Part shown: one piece after another, positions 7,564 to 14,295 of the stretch
Layout of the letters: each line of letters begins with the position of its first letter
Numbering within the stretch: position 1 is the first letter of the stretch
Source of the DNA: CAIKKV01 sp044346855
Lineage (GTDB): Bacteria; Verrucomicrobiota; Kiritimatiellia; CAIKKV01
Length of the DNA: 14,295 bases
Assembly (NCBI GenBank): GCA_044346855.1
Contig: JBIIYJ010000122.1
Location: forward strand, 1-14,295
Reading direction: 5' to 3'
The notes under the pieces: model-generated
What the model was told of the DNA's origin: nothing
Database searches by the model: none
Seen by the model: only the letters and a program-made list of their open reading frames with translations
Position numbers and translations under genes: made by a program

Positions 7564-8618
7564 GCGGCCTTCTGGACGCGGGGCCGGCCCGCTATGACGC
7601 CCTTATCGGGGTGGGCGGGATCGGGGCCGGCATCCTCTTCGCCCTCGAGGGGAACCACGACCTGGGCCGGAACGAAAGCCGGGGCGGGCGGCTGCTGGAG
7701 TCGCGCGACTACTGCAAGCTGCATATCATCTCCCACTTTGCCGGGGTCTTCGCCGGCGCCCGGCCCGAAGGCCGCCCGTTCCATGTGCTGCCGGTCGGCA
7801 AGGTGGGCTGCGACGCCGCCGGCGACCGGCTCCTGGCCGAGATGCGGGAGGCCGGGCTGGACTGCCGGTTCGTCGAGTCCGTGCCCGACCTGCCGACCCT
7901 GTTTGCGGTCTGCTACCAGTTTCCCGACGGCGCTGGCGGCAACCTGACCCCCGTCAACGCCGCCCCCTGCCGGCTGGGCGAGGCGGACCTCGACGCCGCC
8001 GTCCCCTGGCTGGAGAAATACGGCGCCCGCGCCATCGCCCTGGCCGCGCCCGAGGTTCCGCTGGCCATGCGGGCCGGGTTGCTGGCCCGCGCCACCCGCA
8101 CCGGCGCGTTCCGCGTCGCATCGTTCGTTCCCGGCGAGATGGCCGCCGCGCTGGAGGGCGGCCTGCTGGACCGGGTCGACCTGCTGGCCGTCAACGAGGA
8201 CGAGGCCGCCGCGCTCACGGGCGTACCTTTTTCAGGTGCAAATCCGGCGTTTCTCCTGGGCGCCTGCGCCGACTTTGCCGCCCGCCGGCCGGGCCTGAAA
8301 ATCCTGTTGAGCGTGGGCCCCGCGGGCGTCTATGGGTTTGAGGCCGGCCGCTGGGTTCACCGGCCTGCCCTGGGGGTCAAGCCGGTCAGCACCGCGGGGG
8401 CGGGGGATACGCTGCTGGGCGGCATCCTGGCGGCCCTGGCCGCGGGCTGGCCGTTCCTGCCAGGGGAAGAGGCGGGCGCCGGGGGTCTCCGATCCGCGCT
8501 CGATTTCGGGAATTTTGCCGCGGGGCTGAGCGTCCTGTCGCCGCACACGATCGATCCCGGATTGAACCTGGAGTCACTTCGGGCCGCCGCCCCGCGGTAC
8601 GGTTACTCCGTCCGCTAG
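7560..8618 (+). CDS. PfkB-family carbohydrate kinase
   Basis: The 352-residue product belongs to the ribokinase/PfkB family, which transfers phosphate from ATP to a sugar or nucleoside hydroxyl. The C-terminal signature STAGAGDTLLGG (277-288) is intact, with the anion-hole glycines and catalytic base Asp283. The NxxE magnesium motif is present as NEDE at 212-215. The N-terminus begins with GVGGIGAG (17-24), but the usual early substrate-binding segment is replaced by an unusual RGGRLLESRDYCKLHIISHF run at 41-60, so the substrate cannot be inferred. The open frame extends further 5' without an ATG. I choose the GTG at 7560, because GGAG (7549-7552) sits seven bases upstream and the GTGA overlap with the previous stop is typical of translational coupling. 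It probably phosphorylates the monosaccharide released by the upstream glycosidase-like proteins (inference). Its stop overlaps the stop of the convergent oxidoreductase gene. Confidence 0.88.
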   Translation: MSGLLDAGPARYDALIGVGGIGAGILFALEGNHDLGRNESRGGRLLESRDYCKLHIISHFAGVFAGARPEGRPFHVLPVGKVGCDAAGDRLLAEMREAGLDCRFVESVPDLPTLFAVCYQFPDGAGGNLTPVNAAPCRLGEADLDAAVPWLEKYGARAIALAAPEVPLAMRAGLLARATRTGAFRVASFVPGEMAAALEGGLLDRVDLLAVNEDEAAALTGVPFSGANPAFLLGACADFAARRPGLKILLSVGPAGVYGFEAGRWVHRPALGVKPVSTAGAGDTLLGGILAALAAGWPFLPGEEAGAGGLRSALDFGNFAAGLSVLSPHTIDPGLNLESLRAAAPRYGYSVR

Positions 8619-8623
8619 CGGAC
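8610..8623. other. Perfect 14-bp palindrome at overlapping convergent stops
   Basis: The sequence GTCCGCTAGCGGAC reads the same on both strands. Its central CTAG (8615-8618) supplies the TAG stop of the sugar kinase on the plus strand and the TAG stop of the oxidoreductase on the minus strand. As a result both proteins end in the same residues, Ser-Val-Arg. It could fold as a five-pair GC-rich stem with a CTAG loop, but no T-tract follows on either side, so an intrinsic terminator is not claimed. Confidence 0.85.
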
Positions 8624-10216
8624 CGACCGTATTAAAGCCTCCGCCTGCCGCCTGCCGTCGACCGCCGAGCTCACGATGCCGCCGGCGTAGCCTGCGCCTT
8701 CTCCGGCCGGGAACAGGCCGCGGGTGTTGACGGATTCGCCCTCGTCGTTCCGCTCGATCCGCCATGGGCTCGAACTGCGCGTCTCGGGGGCGAACAGCAC
8801 CGCATCTTCGGGGCGCGCGCCGCGCAGGTCCCGCAACATGACCGGAATGGCGATCTCGAGAGTCGGCACGATGCAGGCCGGCAGGATGAGCCGCAGGTCC
8901 GCCGGGACGGCCCGGGCGCAGGAGCCGCCTTCCGGAAGCGGGGAGGCGGGCCGCCCTGCCAGGAAATCCGTCAGCCGCGCCGCGGGCACGGCATAGTTGC
9001 CGCCCGCCGCCGCGAAAGCCTTTTTCTCCACCTCCCACTGGAAGGCGGCGCCCGCCAGGGCCGGGCTGGCGTGGACCGGATAATCGGCCGGCCCCACCGG
9101 AACCAGGAACGCGGCATTGCCCATGGGCAGGCGGCGTTTGGAGTAGCTCATGCCGTTGGTGGTGAGTCCGCCGGGCTCCGAGGCGCAGGCGATCACCCGC
9201 CCCCCCGGGCACATGCAGAAACTGTAGCACGACCGGACGTCCTCGTCCTCTTTCCGCGTCAGGCGGAAGCTGGCCGCGCCCAGCCGGGCGTCGCCGGCCC
9301 ACCGGCCGTACTGGGCCCTGTCGATCGCCTCCTGCGGCAGCTCCAGCCGGAGCCCCATGGCGAACGGTTTTGGGGACAGTGCGACGCCCGCCGAAGCCAG
9401 CGCCGCCGCCAGGTCGCGCGCGCTGTGGCCCGGCGCCACGACGCAGCGGGCGCAGGCGACCTCGCGGCCGTTCACGAGGGCCGCGCGCAGGATGCCGTTT
9501 TCGATCACCAGGCCGTCCAGCCGTTCGCGGAAACGGACCTCGCCGCCCGCGTCCTCGATTTTTTTCCGCAGCCGCGGGACCAGGTCCAGCAGGAGGTCGC
9601 TGCCGATGTGCGGCTCGGCGTCGACCAGGATGGAGGCGTCCGCCCCGCAGGCGTGGAGAAGGGCCATCAGGTCGTGCACCCGGCCGCGCTCCTTGCTGCG
9701 GGCCGTCAGCTTGCCGTCGGAAAAGAGGCCGGCCCCGCCCTCGCCGTAGAGGACGTTGCTTTCGGGGTCAAGCTGGCCCTCGTTCCAGAAGCCGGCCGCC
9801 TTGGCGGCGCGGGCTTCCGCGGGGTCGCCCCGGTCGATCAGGATCGGCCGCGCCCCGGCCAGCGCCAGGGTGTGGGCGGCCAGCAGCCCGGCCGGCCCGG
9901 CCCCGACCACCAGCGGGCGCGGCTCGCCCAGGCGGGCGGGGGAATAGGACAGGGGCGGAGCGGAGTCTTCGGCGGGCGCGCGCTCGATGCCGTTTTCGGC
10001 GGCCCGGGGCGGCAGGAGGGCGGAGTTGAAATCGGCTTCGACCTGGAGGACGTACAGCGGTTCCGGATTCCGCGGGCGGGCGTCGAGCGACCGGCGCACC
10101 ACCGTGACGGCGCTGAGCAGGGCGGGGGCGCAGCCCAGCCGGCGGCTGACTTCCGCGAGGACCCGCGCATCGTCGTAGACGAGCGGCACTTTGATCTGTT
10201 GGAGGCGGATGCGCAT
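8615..10216 (-). CDS. FAD-dependent oxidoreductase, COG2509-like
   Basis: The 533-residue product matches the uncharacterised FAD-dependent dehydrogenase group (COG2509 type). Residues 1-65 form the small N-terminal domain seen in that group (MRIRLQQIKVPLVYDD start). The dinucleotide-binding motif VVGAGPAG at 103-110 is followed by the acidic strand end ILIDRG. Further family motifs are GEGGAGLFSDGKL at 158-170, ETRSSSP at 478-484, and the FAD-binding C-terminal PAGEGAGYAGGI at 503-514. A Cys-rich CYSFCMCPGG segment lies at 330-339. No signal peptide or membrane helix is seen, so it is cytosolic. The physiological substrate of the family is unknown. The start is supported by the conserved N-terminus, yet no Shine-Dalgarno site precedes it: the coding strand reads CCTCCT directly before the ATG. 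It lies 53 bases downstream of the histidine kinase on the same strand and may be co-transcribed with it. Confidence 0.87.
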   Translation of the reverse strand: MRIRLQQIKVPLVYDDARVLAEVSRRLGCAPALLSAVTVVRRSLDARPRNPEPLYVLQVEADFNSALLPPRAAENGIERAPAEDSAPPLSYSPARLGEPRPLVVGAGPAGLLAAHTLALAGARPILIDRGDPAEARAAKAAGFWNEGQLDPESNVLYGEGGAGLFSDGKLTARSKERGRVHDLMALLHACGADASILVDAEPHIGSDLLLDLVPRLRKKIEDAGGEVRFRERLDGLVIENGILRAALVNGREVACARCVVAPGHSARDLAAALASAGVALSPKPFAMGLRLELPQEAIDRAQYGRWAGDARLGAASFRLTRKEDEDVRSCYSFCMCPGGRVIACASEPGGLTTNGMSYSKRRLPMGNAAFLVPVGPADYPVHASPALAGAAFQWEVEKKAFAAAGGNYAVPAARLTDFLAGRPASPLPEGGSCARAVPADLRLILPACIVPTLEIAIPVMLRDLRGARPEDAVLFAPETRSSSPWRIERNDEGESVNTRGLFPAGEGAGYAGGIVSSAVDGRRQAEALIRSVR

Positions 10217-10269
10217 AGGAGGTTAGAATAGCCCGCCGCCGACTCGATAACAAGCCGCGAAAAATGGAG

Positions 10270-12258
10270 CTACGACGGCGTGCCGATCCGGCAGGCGGCG
10301 CGAATGGAGGCGACGAGGGCGTCCGCCGCCTCGCTCTTTGAGACATAGGCCGCCGCCCCGGCTTTCCGCATCTCCTCGACCCGGTGCGCCTCCTCGTACA
10401 TGGAAAGGGCGATCACGACGATGTGCGGAAACTCGGCGTGGATCAGGCGGGTGGCCTCCACCCCGTTCATCACGGGCATGTTGACGTCCATCACGATCAC
10501 ATCCGGCAGCAGTTCCCGGGTCATCCGCAGGGCGATCTCGCCGTTTGACGCCTCGCCCGCGATTTCCAGGCCGGGATCCCGGGTCAGCAGCTGGGCCAAT
10601 CCCTGGCGCACCACCGTGTGGTCGTCCACCAGCAGGATGCGGATTTTCTGGTGAGTGGGGCTGTCCGGTTGGCGGGCGGGCGGGCTGCCTCCGGGGGCGG
10701 GCGCCGCGCCGGGTTTCGCGGCGGGGGCGCCGCCCCGGGTTTCCGGCAACGTGTCAGTCCGGACAACCAGTGTCGCCCGGAACCCTTTGCCCGGGGCTGA
10801 ATCGATTTCCAGAAGTCCGCCCAGGGACTCCATCCGCTCCCGTATGGCAAACAGCCCGAAGCCGCCGCTTACGTCTTCGCGGGCGTGTGCGAGGTTTTTG
10901 TCGTAACCGCAACCGTCGTCGGACACGGTCAGCCTAACCTCGCCGTTCTGGGAACGAAACAGGGACAGGCGAGCCGATTCCACTCCCGCGTGCTTGACGA
11001 CATTGAACAGCAGTTCCTTGACGGCACTGAACAGCACCACGCCGATTTCATAGGCGATTGCCGGGGCGGATTCGACGTCCACCTGGACGTCAAGGCCATG
11101 GGTTTCGCGCGTCCGGCGGCCCAGCCATTTCATCGCTTCGGCCAGGCCGCCTTCCCGCAGGATGGGTGGGCTGAGTTCGATGGTCAGGGACTTGGCTTCC
11201 TGGATGGCCTTGTTCAGCGTCTGGGCGGCCTGGTGCGCGAATTCGCGGAGCGTGCTGTCCGTCAACCCCTGTTCCAGCGCGGTTACATTGAGAAGGGTGC
11301 CGACCAGCAACTGCTGCAACTGGTCATGCAGGATCAGCGCCATCCGTTCCCGTTCCCGCTGCTCGACATGGGTCAGCTGGCGGCTCAGCCGGCGGAGTTC
11401 GGCCGTGGTGCGCTCCAGCGTCGCGTTGGCCTGCGTGAGACGGGCCTCGGCCTGTTTCCGCTCCGTGATATCGAGGGCGGACCCCAGCGTCCGGAAGGGT
11501 TTTCCGGACGGATCATAAAAGACCTTTCCCTGTTCGTGGATGATGCGGACGCGTCCATCGGGAGTCCGGATCCGGTGCTCTGTCGAATAGGGCGTCCGGT
11601 TGAAGATGGCATCGTTGATCTGGCTCTGGGTCCGCGCGCGGTCGTCCGGGTGGACCAGGTTGATGAACGTTTCGAGGGTCGGCGTGAAGGTGTCGGGGGA
11701 GACGCCGAAAATGCGATATGTCTCCTCCGACCAGAAGAGCTGGTTGGTCACCAGGTCCCACTCCCAGCTGCCGAGATGGGCGATCCGCTGCGATTCGGTC
11801 AGCATGGCCTCGTTCCGCCGCAGCCGCGCCTCGGCTTCATGCCGGGCGGTTACCTCCCGCACAAGCGCCAGGACAAGCGAGCCGCACAAAGTCAGGCGCG
11901 CTTCAAACCAGTTGAGCCTGGAGCCGATGCGCATCTCGTATTGAAGCGTGACCACGTCGCCCGGCCGGGTGAGGCTTCTTATTTTATCCATCAGGGCGGA
12001 GGCCAGGGTCGGGGATAGCAGGGAGGCCATCGACTTGTCGATGAACTGATCCGGCGAGGTCAGGAGCGTGTCGCGACGCGCCGAGAGGAAGTCGACGAAC
12101 CGGCCGTTCCGGTCGAGCAGGAAGACCAGATCCGGAATGGCCTGCAGCAAGGCCAGGTTACGGTCCTCGCCCCGGATGGACGAGTCCGGCGCTGCCGCCC
12201 CGGTCGGCCCTTTCCCGTCCTCCGGTTCCCCCGGCGTATGGTGAGTGTGTTGGCGCAT
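10270..12258 (-). CDS. Hybrid sensor histidine kinase, PAS-PAS-HisKA_3-HATPase-REC
   Basis: This 662-residue soluble signalling protein has no membrane helix, so it should sense a cytoplasmic cue. Domains in order are a PAS at about 33-140, a second PAS of the PAS_3 type at about 150-268 (GSWEWDLVTNQLFWSEETY), and a short coiled coil at about 268-300. A HisKA_3 dimerisation region follows with phospho-acceptor His311 in ALILHDQLQQ. The HATPase domain has its N box at Asn419 (ELLFNVVKHA), G1 at SDDGCGYD (446-453) and G2 at GGFGLFAIRER (465-475). After a Pro/Ala/Gly-rich linker (about 505-535) comes a receiver domain with Asp545/546, phospho-acceptor Asp591 (MDVNMP), Ser619 and Lys641. The receiver is of the NarL/FixJ type, but the protein ends right after it with no LuxR-type helix-turn-helix. 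A partner regulator must lie elsewhere. The ATG at 12258 has no clear Shine-Dalgarno site. A start further downstream would remove only the poorly conserved first 30 residues. Confidence 0.9.
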   Translation of the reverse strand: MRQHTHHTPGEPEDGKGPTGAAAPDSSIRGEDRNLALLQAIPDLVFLLDRNGRFVDFLSARRDTLLTSPDQFIDKSMASLLSPTLASALMDKIRSLTRPGDVVTLQYEMRIGSRLNWFEARLTLCGSLVLALVREVTARHEAEARLRRNEAMLTESQRIAHLGSWEWDLVTNQLFWSEETYRIFGVSPDTFTPTLETFINLVHPDDRARTQSQINDAIFNRTPYSTEHRIRTPDGRVRIIHEQGKVFYDPSGKPFRTLGSALDITERKQAEARLTQANATLERTTAELRRLSRQLTHVEQRERERMALILHDQLQQLLVGTLLNVTALEQGLTDSTLREFAHQAAQTLNKAIQEAKSLTIELSPPILREGGLAEAMKWLGRRTRETHGLDVQVDVESAPAIAYEIGVVLFSAVKELLFNVVKHAGVESARLSLFRSQNGEVRLTVSDDGCGYDKNLAHAREDVSGGFGLFAIRERMESLGGLLEIDSAPGKGFRATLVVRTDTLPETRGGAPAAKPGAAPAPGGSPPARQPDSPTHQKIRILLVDDHTVVRQGLAQLLTRDPGLEIAGEASNGEIALRMTRELLPDVIVMDVNMPVMNGVEATRLIHAEFPHIVVIALSMYEEAHRVEEMRKAGAAAYVSKSEAADALVASIRAACRIGTPS

Positions 12259-12372
12259 AGTGACGTGTGCGGAACTGACAAAACAATAATATTAGACTAT
12301 TCCTCTTCCGATAGGCAATTACAAGCATTTTAACGGAACGCGCAGGCCATCTTGAGTCGCTTGATAATAGCA

Positions 12373-12400
12373 TGGACCTGCCCTTGAAATGTGCTATAAT
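12373..12400 (+). promoter_or_regulatory. Sigma70-type extended -10 promoter for moxR
   Basis: A perfect TATAAT lies at 12395-12400, preceded by TGC, which makes the extended -10 pattern TGnTATAAT. A -35-like hexamer TGGACC (four of six consensus positions) lies at 12373-12378 with a 16-base spacer. Transcription would start near 12407 and give a leader of about 23 bases carrying the AAGGAG ribosome site. This is the best promoter match seen in the window. Confidence 0.7.
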
Positions 12401-12416
12401 CGCCCGTTCAAGAATC

Positions 12417-12422
12417 AAGGAG
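12417..12422 (+). promoter_or_regulatory. Shine-Dalgarno site fixing the moxR start
   Basis: AAGGAG lies seven bases before the ATG at 12430 and only four bases before the in-frame TTG at 12427. The spacing favours the ATG as the start codon. Confidence 0.85.
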
Positions 12423-12429
12423 CGCATTG

Positions 12430-13470
<1,041 letters not shown>

Positions 13471-13488
13471 CCCGCCGGGTCCCCCCCC

Positions 13489-14295
13489 ATGCCGTCTGAC
13501 CGGTCCCCTTCCTTTGCCTCGCTTCTCGATCCGCAGGCCCTGGCGCGTATCCACCGCCTCGAACTGCTGGCCCGCGGAGTCGTGGAGGGATTCGTCTCCG
13601 GCCGCCACCGCAGCCCCTACAAGGGCTTTTCGGTGGAGTTCGCCGAGCATCGGGAATATTCGCCCGGCGACGACCTGCGCGACCTCGACTGGCGCGTCTT
13701 CGGCAAGACCGACCGCTACTACATCAAGCAGTACATGGAGGAGACAAACCTCCGCTGCACGATCCTGCTCGACGCGTCCGGCTCGATGGCCTACGCCGGC
13801 ACGGCGGCCTCGCCCCACGAGGGTCGCCCCCTCAGCAAGTTCGACTACGGGCGCTACCTGGCCGCCTGCCTGGCCCACCTGCTGATCGGGCAGCAGGACG
13901 CGGTCGGCACGGTCCGCTTCGACACCGAGGTGCGCCGCTACTTCCCGGCCCGCGGCCAGCCCGGCTACCTGCGCGCCCTGCTCGGCGACCTGGCCGAAGC
14001 CGCCCCGGGCGGCGAGACCGCGCTGGCGCCCGTCCTGCACGAAGTCGCGGAGCGCATCCGCCGCCGCGGGCTGGTGATCCTGATCTCCGATCTGTTCGAC
14101 GAGCCCGAGGCCATCCTCAACGCGCTCCAGCACTTCCGCTTCCGCAAGCACGAGGTCATCGTCTTCCATGTCATGGCCGAGGAGGAGCGGACCTTCCCGT
14201 TCGAGCAGTGGACCGAATTTAGGGACATCGAACAGGCGGAGGCGCGCCTGGAGCTGGATCCCCGGTCCCTGCGGGCCGCCTACATCGAGGAGGTG
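13489..14295 (+). CDS. DUF58 domain protein, vWA-like (3' end cut)
   Basis: The frame stays open from the ATG at 13489 to the window end, giving 269 residues of a DUF58 protein whose C-terminus lies outside. The DUF58 core is clear: RSPYKGFSVEFAEHREYSPG at 41-60, then DDLRDLDWRVFGKTDRYY and an YMEETNL segment. The vWA-like metal site DASGSM at 95-100 supplies the DxSxS residues Asp95, Ser97 and Ser99. A second strand, LVILISDLFDEPE near 190-200, fits the later part of the vWA fold. No membrane helix is visible in this part, which matches the soluble DUF58 type. Such proteins are encoded with MoxR ATPases and are thought to be their partners. The ATG is preceded by a run of eight C bases (13481-13488) and has no Shine-Dalgarno site, so translation may depend on coupling with moxR 18 bases upstream. 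Confidence 0.93.
   Translation, partial: MPSDRSPSFASLLDPQALARIHRLELLARGVVEGFVSGRHRSPYKGFSVEFAEHREYSPGDDLRDLDWRVFGKTDRYYIKQYMEETNLRCTILLDASGSMAYAGTAASPHEGRPLSKFDYGRYLAACLAHLLIGQQDAVGTVRFDTEVRRYFPARGQPGYLRALLGDLAEAAPGGETALAPVLHEVAERIRRRGLVILISDLFDEPEAILNALQHFRFRKHEVIVFHVMAEEERTFPFEQWTEFRDIEQAEARLELDPRSLRAAYIEEV

Larger units (their letters stand above)
12259..12429. promoter_or_regulatory. Divergent intergenic region, kinase / moxR
   Basis: This 171-base gap between the divergent kinase and moxR genes is markedly richer in A and T than its surroundings, especially 12279-12345, as expected for a regulatory region. The right side holds the moxR promoter and ribosome site listed separately. On the minus strand, the reverse complement of roughly 12275-12320 contains weak matches to a -35 (TTGCCT) and a -10 (TAATAT) with 18 bases between them, which may serve the kinase gene. 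That call is tentative. No gene or clear operator repeat was found. Confidence 0.55.

Noticed and set aside
8610..8623. Bidirectional intrinsic terminator
   Set aside because: The stem would have only five pairs and there is no T-tract on either strand.
9071..10231. A 386-residue plus-strand open frame opposite the oxidoreductase
   Set aside because: It is a shadow of the flavoprotein gene, rich in Arg, Gly, Ala and Gln, with no family resemblance.
10885..12018. A 377-residue plus-strand open frame opposite the histidine kinase
   Set aside because: The minus-strand kinase shows all catalytic motifs. The opposite frame has no recognisable domain and no ribosome site.

Overview
The window is GC-rich bacterial DNA with dense gene packing. 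Nothing in it fixes the taxon. The set of proteins (a very large secreted glycosidase-like protein, a GH42-like protein, an atypical PfkB kinase, a COG2509-type flavoprotein, MoxR/DUF58) suggests a glycan-degrading member of the PVC group, such as Kiritimatiellota or Lentisphaerota. That assignment is inference. No rRNA, tRNA, CRISPR array, insertion sequence or phage gene was seen.

Left part, plus strand (97-8618). A RidA enamine/imine deaminase is followed by a 146-bp array of heptamer repeats that contains the ridA stop codon. Four tightly packed genes come next: a 1392-residue secreted multidomain protein with a probable TIM-barrel glycosidase core (633-4811), a 690-residue cytoplasmic GH42-like protein (4815-6887), a 221-residue protein with two membrane helices (6898-7563), and a PfkB-family sugar kinase starting at a GTG (7560-8618). 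Gaps are 3 nt, 10 nt and a 4-nt overlap, so this looks like one transcription unit. A reasonable reading is that a glycan is bound and cut outside the cytoplasm, the product is processed inside, and the released sugar is phosphorylated. Substrate and enzyme activity are unproven.

Middle part, minus strand (8615-12258). A hybrid histidine kinase (PAS-PAS-HisKA_3-HATPase-receiver) lies upstream of a COG2509-like FAD-dependent oxidoreductase. The oxidoreductase and the sugar kinase converge, and their stop codons overlap inside a perfect 14-bp palindrome.

Right part, plus strand (12373-14295). A good extended -10 promoter and a clear Shine-Dalgarno site precede a MoxR AAA+ ATPase. It is followed after 18 nt by a DUF58 protein with a vWA-like metal site, cut by the window end. 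This is the start of a typical MoxR/DUF58 (Bat-type) operon.

Most of the window is recognisable at family level. The least explained parts are the heptamer array and the four-gene glycan-type operon with its two unassigned glycosidase-like proteins and unknown membrane protein.
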